Of a DNA stretch of 64,000 nt, positions 55,917 to 64,000 are shown in pieces (position 1 is the stretch's first letter; every line of letters starts with the position of its first letter). The notes under the pieces are model-generated. The model saw nothing but the letters and a program-made list of their open reading frames with translations, ran no database searches and was not told where the DNA came from. Source of the DNA: Pseudomonas sp. ADAK13 (GTDB lineage: Bacteria > Pseudomonadota > Gammaproteobacteria > Pseudomonadales > Pseudomonadaceae); the NCBI RefSeq assembly GCF_012935715.1, contig NZ_CP052860.1, positions 4,650,001 through 4,714,000 on the forward strand. Direction: 5' to 3'. The translations under genes were made by a program, and so were the position numbers.

Positions 55917-56743
55917 TGCTGGTTCTTCGACGTTTTGTACGCCAGTCGTCGGCGCTGATTGGTGCGCTGTTTTTGCTGTTGCTGACGGTGTTGGCGATCG
56001 CTGCACCCTGGCTTACCAGCAGCTCGCCGTGGGAGATGAACAGCCAGCCGATGCTCACGCCATTCCACGACGCTGCCCATTGGCTGGGCAGTGACCTGCT
56101 CGGTCGCGACCTCGCCAGTGGCCTGCTGTACGGCGCGCGAGTGTCCCTGGCGGTGGGTGCCCTGGCCAGCCTGGCTACCCTGGTGGTCGGCCTGCTGGTG
56201 GGCGCCGTTGCCGGTTATTTTGGTGGTTGGGTCGACGGCGTGCTGATGCGCGTTGCCGAGTTCTTCCAGATCATTCCGCAACTGGTACTGGCGGTGATCC
56301 TGGTGGCGATTCTTGAGCCGTCCTTGTTCTCCATCGTGCTGGCAATCGCCCTGGTGGCCTGGCCCGCAGTGGCGCGTTTGGTCCGCAGTGAGTTCCTGAC
56401 CCTGCGCCAGCGCGAATTCGTGCAGGCCGCGCGGGTGCTGGGCCAGTCACCGCTGGGGATCATCGCCCAGCAGATTTTGCCCAACGCCCTGGCACCGTTG
56501 TTGGTGACCATGACGTTTGTCATGGCCACGGCGATCCTCACCGAAGCAGCCCTGGCGTTTCTCGGCTTGAGCGACCCGGAAGCCATGAGCTGGGGCTACA
56601 TGATCAATGCCTCCCGTGGCTTGCTGCGGGATGCCTGGTGGATGAGTTTCCTGCCGGGGCTGGCGATTGTGCTGTGTGTGCTGGCGGTCAATCGGGTGGG
56701 CGAAGGCTTGCGTGTGGCATTTGAGCCTGGGAGGTCGCTATGA
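55916..56743 (+). CDS. Dipeptide-type ABC permease, DppC-like
   Basis: A 275-residue permease. 'HWLGSDLLGRDLASGLLYGARVSLAVG' (in part) and 'REFVQAARVLGQSPLGIIAQQILPNALAP' (in part) match DppC/OppC. Its ATG shares one base with the DppB stop (TGATG). Confidence 0.9.
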   Translation: MLVLRRFVRQSSALIGALFLLLLTVLAIAAPWLTSSSPWEMNSQPMLTPFHDAAHWLGSDLLGRDLASGLLYGARVSLAVGALASLATLVVGLLVGAVAGYFGGWVDGVLMRVAEFFQIIPQLVLAVILVAILEPSLFSIVLAIALVAWPAVARLVRSEFLTLRQREFVQAARVLGQSPLGIIAQQILPNALAPLLVTMTFVMATAILTEAALAFLGLSDPEAMSWGYMINASRGLLRDAWWMSFLPGLAIVLCVLAVNRVGEGLRVAFEPGRSL

Positions 56744-58320
56744 CGTTATTGAGTGTCGAGCATCTGCGTATCGCCTTGCCGGCCGGTGCAGACCGCAGCC
56801 ATGCGCTGTATGACCTGTCGCTGCAACTGAACCGTGGCGAATGCCTGTGTGTGGTGGGTGAATCCGGCTCGGGCAAGTCGATGCTGGCCAAGGCGTTGTT
56901 GCGCCAGTTGCCGGCCCCGCTGACGGTGGAAAGCGGGCGCCTGGTGTTCCGGGATGAAGACCTGGCTGAACGCAGTGAAGAGGCCATGCGCCAACTGCGC
57001 GGGCGGGATATCAGCATGGTGTTCCAGGAACCCATGAGTGCCCTCAACCCACTGTTGCGGGTGGGCGAACAGATCGATGAAACCCTGCGCGCCCATGGCG
57101 TGGCAGCGGCACGCGTGCGGCGTCAGCGGGTGGTGGATTTGCTCGGCTATGTTGGCTTGCCCGACCCTGAGCGGCTGCGCCTGGCGTATCCGTTTGAACT
57201 GTCTGGCGGGCAGCGTCAGCGGGTGGTGATCGCCATGGCCCTGGCGTTTGATCCGGCATTGTTGATTGCCGATGAACCCACTTCGGCGCTGGACGTCACT
57301 ACCCAGGCGCAAATCCTCGACCTGCTGCGCAAGATCCAGCAGGACAAGGGCATGGCGCTGTTGTTTATCACCCACGACTTTGCCGTGGTCGAAGCGATTG
57401 CCGACCGGGTGCTGGTGCTGGAAAAAGGCCGGGTGGTGGAGCAGGGCACGGCGCCGGCGGTATTGCGTGTGCCCCGGGAAAACTACACCCGGCAATTGTT
57501 GGCGGCGGTGTCGGCGCAACCGCTGGTGCCGCGTGCGCCGGTCGCCGGTCCGGTGGTGTTGAAGGCCGAGGCATTGGGCAAGGTTTTCAGCAGTCGTAGC
57601 GGTTGGTGGGGGCGGCGTACCACCCAGGCGCTGGACGCGGTTCAGCTGCAATTGCGTGAAGGCGAGACGTTGGGGATTGTGGGGGAGTCGGGCTCGGGCA
57701 AATCGACCCTGGGCCGGTGCCTGGTGCGTTTGTTGCGCGCCGACAGTGGGCGGATCGAGTGGTTGGGGCGCGAGGTGGCGGGGCTGTCTGAAGGGCGGCT
57801 GCGACCATTGCGCCGTGAGGTGCAGATGATTTTCCAGGACCCGTTTGCGTCGCTCAATCCGCGGCAGACGGTGGGGCAGATCGTTATGACCGGGCCTTTG
57901 GTGCAAGGGGGTTCCCGGGTTGATGCTGAACGGCGGGCGCGTGAGTTACTGGAATTAGTGGGGTTGCCGGCAGCGGCGTTTGAGCGGTTTCCCCATGAGT
58001 TTTCGGGGGGGCAGCGCCAGCGGATCGGGATTGCCCGGGCGTTGGCGGTGGAGCCCAAGGTGTTGATTGCTGACGAGTGTGTGTCAGCGCTGGATGCGCT
58101 GGTTCAGGTGCAGATTCTGGAGTTGCTGGAGTCGCTGCAGCGGCGGTTGAAGTTGAGCATTGTGTTTATTACCCATGATTTGCGGGTGGCTGCGCGGTTG
58201 TGTGACCGGATTGCGGTGATGCACCGGGGGAGGGTGGTGGAGCAGGGGGAGACGGGGGTGCTGTTTGCGGATGCGCGGCATCCGTATACGCGGGAGTTGT
58301 TGATGGCTGAGGCGATCTGA
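56740..58320 (+). CDS. Fused dipeptide-type ABC ATPase (DppD-DppF fusion)
   Basis: A 526-residue protein with two complete nucleotide-binding domains. Domain 1: Walker A GESGSGKSM, signature LSGGQRQRV, Walker B LLIADEPTSALD. Domain 2: Walker A GESGSGKST, signature FSGGQRQRI, Walker B VLIADECVSALD, where Pro is replaced by Cys. It replaces the separate DppD and DppF subunits. From about 57500 the coding strand becomes increasingly G/T-rich (58021-58140: 50 G, 24 C) up to repeat copy F. Confidence 0.9.
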   Translation: MTLLSVEHLRIALPAGADRSHALYDLSLQLNRGECLCVVGESGSGKSMLAKALLRQLPAPLTVESGRLVFRDEDLAERSEEAMRQLRGRDISMVFQEPMSALNPLLRVGEQIDETLRAHGVAAARVRRQRVVDLLGYVGLPDPERLRLAYPFELSGGQRQRVVIAMALAFDPALLIADEPTSALDVTTQAQILDLLRKIQQDKGMALLFITHDFAVVEAIADRVLVLEKGRVVEQGTAPAVLRVPRENYTRQLLAAVSAQPLVPRAPVAGPVVLKAEALGKVFSSRSGWWGRRTTQALDAVQLQLREGETLGIVGESGSGKSTLGRCLVRLLRADSGRIEWLGREVAGLSEGRLRPLRREVQMIFQDPFASLNPRQTVGQIVMTGPLVQGGSRVDAERRARELLELVGLPAAAFERFPHEFSGGQRQRIGIARALAVEPKVLIADECVSALDALVQVQILELLESLQRRLKLSIVFITHDLRVAARLCDRIAVMHRGRVVEQGETGVLFADARHPYTRELLMAEAI

Positions 58321-58338
58321 TTCGTGGACGCTTTTGGG

Positions 58339-59155
58339 GTACATATCCGTTATTTAGGTAACGGCTACTTAGGGTTTCGCTCTTACAGCGACTCACTTTG
58401 GAAAAGCCCCAAAGTAAGCAAAGGGCTCTGCCCCGCCTGTCGGCACCTCGCCTAGGCTCGGTGTTCCCTCACTCCGGCGCTGCTCCGCGGGCCGCCGCGA
58501 TGGGCCATCCTTGGCCCAGCGCGGCTAAACCGGCGTCCTGCCGGTTTACCCGCTCCGCACCACCTGCGTTCGGCCTCGGGCTTATTGGGGCAGTTAGAGC
58601 CAGATCAAGATCAAAAGCCAAAGCACAGCGGCCTACAGGCCGGCTTGAGTGGTAGAAGCCAGATCAAAAGCCAAAGCGAAAACCAAATCTGAAACTGCTG
58701 CGGCTCTGCTTTTCTGTGGGAGCTGGCTTGCCTGCGATGCAGACAACTCGGTTTTTCAGATGCACCCAGTTGATGCCATCGCAGGCAAGCCAGCTCCTAC
58801 AGGGGGACTGTGTCCGCTTTAGATTTTGATTTTGCTTCACACCACTCAAGCCGGCCTGTAGGCCGCTGTGCTGTTGATCTGCTGTTGATCTTGATCTTAG
58901 GCGCCCCGTTAAACCACGCTGGCCGAACGCAGGTAGTACGGAGCGGGTAAACCGGCAGGACGCCGGTTTAGCCGCGACGGGGCAGGGACGCCCCGTCGCG
59001 GCGGCCCGCGGAGTAGTACCGGAGTGAGGGCACACCGAGCCCAAGCGAGGTGCCGAGTGGTGGGGCAAGAGCGTTTTGCTTACTTTTGCGCTGTTCAAAA
59101 GTGAGCCGCTGTAAGAGCGGAACCCATAGCGGCCATAACCGAAGAAACGGATATG
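58339..59155. repeat. Long REPIN-centred inverted repeat, copy F
   Basis: Left end GTACATATCCGTTATTTAGG, 87-bp REPIN at 58715-58801, right end GAAGAAACGGATATG. Relative to copies A-D the two outer ends are exchanged: the CGTTTCTTCGG-type end is at the right here. It is the only copy flanked by a downstream gene in the same direction, so it sits behind the importer operon and in front of a hydrolase gene. Confidence 0.9.
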
Positions 59156-59190
59156 CCCCCAATCCAAGCCACCGAGGAATCATAAACCCC

Positions 59191-60045
59191 ATGACCACCA
59201 CGTTCGATGACCTGCCACTGATCCGTGGCCAACAACTGGAAATCCGCCCCAACCGCCGCCTGAGTCTCACCCATCACGTGGGCACCACCCAACCCGACAC
59301 GGTGGTGTTCTTCTGCCACGGCGCCGGCGGCAACAAGGACCAATGGCGCCATCAATGGCAAGCCCTGAAAACAGAAGGCTACAGCCTGGTCGCCTGGGAC
59401 CTGCTAGGCCACGGCACCAGCGCAAAACCCCGCAACCCCGAGGCCTACGCCTGGCCCGAGCTGGTCGCCGACTACCTGGAAATCCTCAAACGCTACGGCG
59501 GCTCCCGCAACCTGATCATCGCCCACTCCTTCGGCACCGGCCTGACCCTCAGCACCTTGCTGGCCAAACCCGCGATCCCCATCGAATCCGCATTATTGCT
59601 GGGCACCCAACTGAACCGCCCCGGCAGAAGCGGCGGCCTGATGCGCCTGCCCGCCTGGATCCTGGAATGGCTGCGCCCACTGCTGGCCAAAGGTTTCCGT
59701 CAGGCCGCATGGAACGCCACCGCCGACCCCGCCCTGGTCGCCTACGAAGAAAAGCTCACCGAACGCAACCCGCTCTACATGTTCAAGGCCCTGATGAAAA
59801 ATGCCCAATGGCCAGACGCCAACGCACTGCTCACCCTGACTTTGCCGGTGAGCGTACAGGCCGGTGACAGTGACGGCCTGACCCCGGCCAGCGGCGGTGA
59901 AGCATTGGCCCGGCATCTACCCAATGCCACGTTCCAGTTGCTGCCCGACTGCGGCCACCAACTGATGCTGGAAAAGCCCGACGACGTGCTGGCCGCGTTT
60001 CACCGATTAAACGCCAAAACCCCGATCACGGCGCTGTCGGAATAA
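59191..60045 (+). CDS. Alpha/beta hydrolase
   Basis: A 284-residue alpha/beta-hydrolase. Oxyanion motif CHGAGGNKDQW, nucleophile elbow AHSFGTG, acid in GDSDGLTPA, His in DCGHQL. AGGAATC precedes ATG 59191; an upstream continuation into repeat copy F is not part of the gene. Its 3' end overlaps the convergent glycosyltransferase gene by 20 bp. The plus (coding) strand is C/A-rich here, the opposite of genes left of the repeats. Substrate unknown. Confidence 0.85.
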   Translation: MTTTFDDLPLIRGQQLEIRPNRRLSLTHHVGTTQPDTVVFFCHGAGGNKDQWRHQWQALKTEGYSLVAWDLLGHGTSAKPRNPEAYAWPELVADYLEILKRYGGSRNLIIAHSFGTGLTLSTLLAKPAIPIESALLLGTQLNRPGRSGGLMRLPAWILEWLRPLLAKGFRQAAWNATADPALVAYEEKLTERNPLYMFKALMKNAQWPDANALLTLTLPVSVQAGDSDGLTPASGGEALARHLPNATFQLLPDCGHQLMLEKPDDVLAAFHRLNAKTPITALSE

Positions 60046-61543
60046 ACGCCACGCTGCCACCGTCACGCTTGTGGAACAACCGCTCGCCATTGTCCGGCTG
60101 GGTACTGATCACCTGATGATCGCTGCCCAGGTAGGCCAGCGGCGCCGGGGCGTCCTTGGTGTACTGCGCGACAATAATCGTGCGCTGCGGGTCGAAGTGC
60201 CGGCCGCTGGTTTTGTCCAGCCACGCCATGAACGCTGCACTGCCACCCTCGCGCGGGAAGTCCTGGGTTTCAGCCACGTAGTAGAACGGCGCACCGTGGT
60301 TTTGCAGGTACATCGGCACCTTGTTGTCGACTTCCACCATCACCATCTGCCACTCATTCCACGGCGCGCTTTTCACCGCCTCGGCCTGCACGTCGTCGGC
60401 AAAACGGGTCACGCCGCCGTTGCCATTGGTCCACGGATACACCACCCCGAGCACCAGCAGCATCACTCCGGCGGCAATGCCGAACCCACGGTACCAGCCG
60501 CGCCCGATCGTGCCTTTGCGGGCGATACGCTCGCTGACCCACCAGGCCGCCAGCAACTGCGCGAACGGTACCAGCGGCAGCACGTAGTAACTGCGCCGGC
60601 TGCCGCTGGCGGTGAAGAACACAAACAGCAGGCCCAGGCCCCACACCAGCCAGCGCGTATTGGGCGGGGTGTCGCGCCAGTGCCGCATGGCGAGCCACAG
60701 GCCGAGGATCCAGCACGGGGCCCAGGGCAGTGTGTAGGTCGGCAGGTAGATCAGGTAGGTGTAGATCGGCCCCATGTGGTCGAACGGGTCGAAGAAGCGC
60801 ACCACGTTTTCCCGGAATACCAGTTCCAGGCCGCTTTCACCGTAGGTGGGCGCGCCGTAGAGATGGGAGAGTACAAACGGGATCGCGTAGAACGCCCCGG
60901 CGATGATCACCGCCAGCACCAGGCGCAGGTTGAGGTGGCGCTTGTAGCGCTGTTCGCTGAGCAGGTGCGGCAGCAGTACCAGGCCCGGCAGCACGAAGCC
61001 GATCAATCCCTTGAACAGCGACGTCACCGCCAGCAACAGGAAGAACACCGTGTAGCGCCCCAGCCGCGTGTCGTCCGGGCCGCGCCAGTACCACCAGACG
61101 GCCGCCAGCACACCGCACACGGTCAGCACGTCTGCCGTGGCCACCCGGGCCCAGAAGATGAAGTAGAAGGTGGTCGCGAGCATCCAGCCGGCAATCAGCC
61201 CGGTGCCCTTGCGGAACAGGCGCTCGCCGATCAGGTAGACCAGCCAGATGCTCAGCCACGCGGCGATCACCGATGACAGGCGCAGCGACCACGGCCCCAG
61301 GCCTCCCATCAGGTTGGCCAGGCCGGTGATCAGCCAGTACGACGGCAGGGGTTTGTCGTAATACGGCGTGCCCTTGAGGTACGGGTCGAAGTAGTCGCCG
61401 CTTTGCAGCATTTGCAGGGTGATGTTTGCCCAGCGGGTTTCCGGGCCCCACAGGTCGCGGGCGCCCAGGCCCAGCAGCAGAATCACGGCAGACACGCCCA
61501 GGAGCAGCAGCAGGGCGCCGCGTTCGGTTTTCCAGAAGTTCAT
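60026..61543 (-). CDS. GT39/ArnT-like glycosyltransferase
   Basis: A 505-residue multi-pass membrane protein with about 11 hydrophobic segments. The catalytic first loop contains LWGPETRWANITLQML and YLKGTPYYDKPLPSYWL, the pattern of lipid-phosphate sugar glycosyltransferases of family 39/83. ATG 61543 is chosen for the GGAAC upstream; a GTG at 61582 is possible. It follows arnT after a 59-bp gap (61544-61602) and is probably co-transcribed, acting on lipid A or another envelope glycan. Confidence 0.82.
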   Translation of the reverse strand: MNFWKTERGALLLLLGVSAVILLLGLGARDLWGPETRWANITLQMLQSGDYFDPYLKGTPYYDKPLPSYWLITGLANLMGGLGPWSLRLSSVIAAWLSIWLVYLIGERLFRKGTGLIAGWMLATTFYFIFWARVATADVLTVCGVLAAVWWYWRGPDDTRLGRYTVFFLLLAVTSLFKGLIGFVLPGLVLLPHLLSEQRYKRHLNLRLVLAVIIAGAFYAIPFVLSHLYGAPTYGESGLELVFRENVVRFFDPFDHMGPIYTYLIYLPTYTLPWAPCWILGLWLAMRHWRDTPPNTRWLVWGLGLLFVFFTASGSRRSYYVLPLVPFAQLLAAWWVSERIARKGTIGRGWYRGFGIAAGVMLLVLGVVYPWTNGNGGVTRFADDVQAEAVKSAPWNEWQMVMVEVDNKVPMYLQNHGAPFYYVAETQDFPREGGSAAFMAWLDKTSGRHFDPQRTIIVAQYTKDAPAPLAYLGSDHQVISTQPDNGERLFHKRDGGSVAFIPTAP

Positions 61544-61602
61544 GCAGCGGTTCCGATGTGGGATGAGTGTTGAATGGGTCACCCCACATTAGTGCGGCTG
61601 TG

Positions 61603-63258
61603 TTACGGCAATTGGGGGTAGATGATGATCTCCAGGTCACCCTTGTAATAACGCTTGCCCCCCAGCGGCAATTGCCCGGCTTCGCGCATTTCGCTGGTGC
61701 TCCTGACCCGCATCAGCACGCCCACCGAACCTTGCTGGCGCGCCTGTTTGAGCCAGGCCTGGACGCTGTCCAGGCCGACCTTGCGGTGCATCGCGTCGGC
61801 GTATTGCAGGCCGTAGCGCAACTCGCCTTCGGTGTCGTAGAACGCGACCTCGGGCCGGCGCAGGCGCCATGACAAGGCAGACGCAGAGCCCAGTTCGTTG
61901 CTCAGCAGTGCGTGGGTCTGTTGCAGTTCGTCCAGGTGCTGGAGCACAAACTGGTCGGGCATCTCGTTGTCTTCGATCAGCGCCGGCATGCCGGCGGGCA
62001 ACAACGCCACCAGCAGGCCGATACCCAGCGCCGGCATTGCCCACAGCGTCAGCGGGCGAAACGCTTGCAGCAGGTTGGCGAGCATCCAGCCCATCAGCAC
62101 GATGAACGTCAGGGACAGGTTGAACATCTCACTGTGGCTGTTGCCGTACAGCGGCCTGGCGATTTGCAGGTAGATCAGCGTGATCATCGCCGCCAGGCCG
62201 ATGCCCAGGTTGAGCAGGCCATTGAAGCGCAGCGTACGGGTGCGGGCATTGGCCAGCAGGTCGACCAACGCATGGCCCATCAGCAACGCCAGCGGCAGCA
62301 GGCACGGCATGATGTAGGTCGGCAACTTGCCGTTGCTCAGGCTGAAAAAGCCCAGGGGCAACAGCATCCACAGCGCGAGGAAGACGATGGGGGGCTGGCG
62401 CTTTTCCTTCCAGGTCTTGCACAGCGTCGCCGGCAGCAGTGCCGCCCACGGCAGGCAGGACACCACCATCAGCGGCAGGTAAAACCACCAGGGCCGCGCA
62501 TGCTGGGCATTGTCGGAGGCAAATCGGCGGATGTGCTCGTGCCAGAAAAAGAACCGCCAGTAGTCCGGCTCCTGCAGGTGGATCGTCAGGGCCCAGGGCA
62601 GGCACACCACGGCCGCCACCAGAATCGCCAGCGGGCCATAGCGCAGCAGCTCCCCGAGGCGCCGCTGCCAGAGCATGTAAGGCAAGGCGATCAGCACCGG
62701 CAGCAACCACGCCAGGAAGCCCTTGGTCATGAAGCCCATGCCGCAGGCGACGCCCAATAATGTCCAGCTGGCGAGGCGGGCGCGGGGAGTGGAACTGTCG
62801 AGGGCAAACCACAGCGCCGCCAGGCTCAGGTTGACCCAAAAGGTAAATTGCGGGTCCAGGTTGGAGTAACCGGCTTGCCCGGCCACCAGACCGAAACTCA
62901 TATAGAGCAGGGCGCAGGCAAAACTCTTGCGCGGGTCGTTCCACAACCGGCGGGCAACCAGGTAGGCAAGCATGACGCTCAGGCCGGTGGTCAGGGCAGA
63001 GGCAATGCGCACGCCGAACAGGTTTTCACCAAAGATCGCCTGGCCCAGCGCAATCAGCCAATAACCGGCGGCGGGCTTTTCGAAATAGCGCACGCCCATG
63101 AAATGTGGCGCCACCCAGTTGCCGCTCATGATCATTTCCTGGCTGATCTGGGCGTAGCGGGATTCGTCGGGAATCCACAGGCCGTGCAGGCCCAACGGCA
63201 ACAAATAGAACATCACGAATGCCAGTAGCAATACGGGCAAAGGTTTAAGGCGGGTCAT
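61603..63258 (-). CDS. arnT: Lipid A 4-amino-4-deoxy-L-arabinose transferase ArnT
   Basis: A 551-residue membrane glycosyltransferase, the usual ArnT length. '[20 protein letters not shown]', '[16 protein letters not shown]', '[16 protein letters not shown]' and '[31 protein letters not shown]' (in part) match ArnT. It would move L-Ara4N from undecaprenyl phosphate to lipid A, lowering polymyxin binding. The other arn genes (arnBCADEF, ugd) are not in the window. Confidence 0.87.
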   Translation of the reverse strand: MTRLKPLPVLLLAFVMFYLLPLGLHGLWIPDESRYAQISQEMIMSGNWVAPHFMGVRYFEKPAAGYWLIALGQAIFGENLFGVRIASALTTGLSVMLAYLVARRLWNDPRKSFACALLYMSFGLVAGQAGYSNLDPQFTFWVNLSLAALWFALDSSTPRARLASWTLLGVACGMGFMTKGFLAWLLPVLIALPYMLWQRRLGELLRYGPLAILVAAVVCLPWALTIHLQEPDYWRFFFWHEHIRRFASDNAQHARPWWFYLPLMVVSCLPWAALLPATLCKTWKEKRQPPIVFLALWMLLPLGFFSLSNGKLPTYIMPCLLPLALLMGHALVDLLANARTRTLRFNGLLNLGIGLAAMITLIYLQIARPLYGNSHSEMFNLSLTFIVLMGWMLANLLQAFRPLTLWAMPALGIGLLVALLPAGMPALIEDNEMPDQFVLQHLDELQQTHALLSNELGSASALSWRLRRPEVAFYDTEGELRYGLQYADAMHRKVGLDSVQAWLKQARQQGSVGVLMRVRSTSEMREAGQLPLGGKRYYKGDLEIIIYPQLP

Positions 63259-63606
63259 GGCTATTGCACTCTCAGGCGGTATTGACGGTGGATCAGCGCG
63301 AGCGCTGGATCAGCCATGCGCGAGGGGTGGAGGATGGTCAGGGTCGGGTGAAAATGCGGCACAGAACGTTATTCCTTAAACAGTCTGTTAGTGGGCGCGG
63401 AATTGAATATCCATGCGCCCTAGTCAAGCTCGTTAAATGGGCGGCGTCCAATGAGTCATCGAAAGTCATCGTCATGTTGTTAACTTGTGAAAAGTTAGTG
63501 AGCTAAGAGTTTCTTGAAAAAAAGCCCAGTTAAAACTGTAAAAGATGCCATGGCTTGGCTGTCTTTTTGCTGAACGAACTTGAATGATTAAATGTAAAGA
63601 AGTGTT
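63259..63606. other. Gene-free AT-rich intergenic region
   Basis: A 348-bp stretch between arnT and the histidine phosphatase gene (both on the minus strand). It is noticeably AT-rich from about 63480. CTTAAACAG-TTAG-like and GTTAA motifs occur (63375-63550) but no clean PhoP (GTTTA-N5-GTTTA) or PmrA box. It must contain the arnT promoter and any terminator of the upstream gene; I see no reliable element. Confidence 0.5.
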
Positions 63607-64000
63607 CTAAAGTTGTTTAAGTGCGGCGGCCCAGTCCTTGCTGTTCATAATGCCCAGGGCCTTGAACTTGCCGTTGGGCAGGAGCTTCACAAACAACGCA
63701 CTGCCGTATTCAGCGTGTGCGGCGTGTTCGAAGCCCAGCGCCTCCTCAAAGTCACTGATGCAGGCGCTGTGGGTGACCAGCAGCAGGTTGCGATCAGGCA
63801 GCTTGTGGGGGCGCAGTTCCTCACCGATGGCAGGGCCGCAGATGGCCAGCGGGCCGGGTGACAACTCAGCCTTGCCGAACATGAACAGCGAGGTCTGCGC
63901 GGTGCGGGTGGTGGGGCTGCTCAGGACGTCGGTGTTTTCCATGCCCAGGGTCTGAAAGGCCTTGCCCACGGCCGTGGCAGACAACGAGCCGAGCGTGGTC
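63607..64000 (-). CDS. Histidine phosphatase family protein, C-terminal part (runs off the right edge)
   Basis: About 130 C-terminal codons. LSATAVGKAFQTLG, DVLSSPTTRTAQTSLFMFG (in part) and LLLVTHSACIS match the second half of the branch-1 histidine phosphatase fold, the last carrying the second catalytic His. The first RHG motif is outside the window. Position before arnT recalls Ais, a histidine phosphatase linked to LPS modification operons, but this is inference. Confidence 0.78.
   Translation of the reverse strand, partial: TTLGSLSATAVGKAFQTLGMENTDVLSSPTTRTAQTSLFMFGKAELSPGPLAICGPAIGEELRPHKLPDRNLLLVTHSACISDFEEALGFEHAAHAEYGSALFVKLLPNGKFKALGIMNSKDWAAALKQL

Noticed and set aside
59050..59190. 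N-terminal extension of the hydrolase into repeat copy F
   Set aside because: The extension is repeat sequence common to all copies; ATG 59191 has a ribosome binding site and starts the conserved domain.
63264..63506. 80-codon open frame between arnT and the histidine phosphatase gene
   Set aside because: No ribosome binding site, no recognisable motif, and it lies in the probable arnT promoter region.

Overview
The window is high-GC chromosomal DNA of a fluorescent-group Pseudomonas. The evidence is Pseudomonas-type gene content (acoRABC, urtABCDE, sfnR-like sulfur genes, arnT, DUF2790), C/G-ending codons, and many extragenic palindromes of the REP/REPIN kind with 'GGAGCTGGCTTGCC' cores. 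No rRNA, tRNA, CRISPR or prophage was seen. The only insertion sequence is one IS110-family element.

Layout. 1-277: 5' end of a TonB-dependent siderophore receptor. 468-6671: acetoin/2,3-butanediol catabolism (butanediol dehydrogenase, acoR, acoABC) with AcoR-like operators and a sigma-54 promoter. 6807-11636: AraC regulator divergent from a gamma-glutamyl-polyamine-type module (glutamine-synthetase-like ligase, polyamine-type binding protein, FAD amine oxidase). 12475-18923: seven-gene minus-strand operon (PotABC-like ABC transporter, three-part 2Fe-2S/FAD dehydrogenase, binding protein) with a divergent IclR regulator. 20905-30209: an NCS1 permease/histidine kinase/receiver fusion and a LuxR-type regulator, divergent from urea transporter urtABCDE. 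32147-35434: EnvZ/OmpR-like pair divergent from a small exported-protein cluster with a thioredoxin-like protein. 35521-49664: sulfur-scavenging island (2OG oxygenase, reduced MetNIQ-like transporter, SfnR-like activator, five luciferase-like monooxygenases, a SurE homologue, a TonB receptor). 49971-58320: P1-family peptidase, TTC38-like protein and a dipeptide/oligopeptide ABC importer. 59191-64000: alpha/beta hydrolase, GT39-type glycosyltransferase, ArnT and a histidine phosphatase.

How they work together. Most modules are nutrient-scavenging units for acetoin, amines, urea, organosulfur and peptides. Five promoters fit the sigma-54 -24/-12 consensus (GG-N10-GC): one before acoA and four in the sulfur/peptide island, as two divergent pairs. 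These tie the TonB/monooxygenase operon, the peptidase, the TTC38-like gene and the dipeptide importer to one sigma-54 activator, most simply the SfnR-like protein.

The most unusual material lies between the genes. Six copies of an element of about 820 bp sit behind genes (11645, 20033, 30221, 39965, 50971, 58339). Each is a long imperfect inverted repeat with an 87-bp REPIN at its centre. Arm sub-blocks are swapped between arms and copies and contain compensatory hairpin changes. Around the copies the plus strand switches from G/T-rich on the left to C/A-rich on the right. One copy is interrupted by an IS110-family element; its non-coding end contains segments matching all four guides of a bridge RNA, including two that match this repeat as target.
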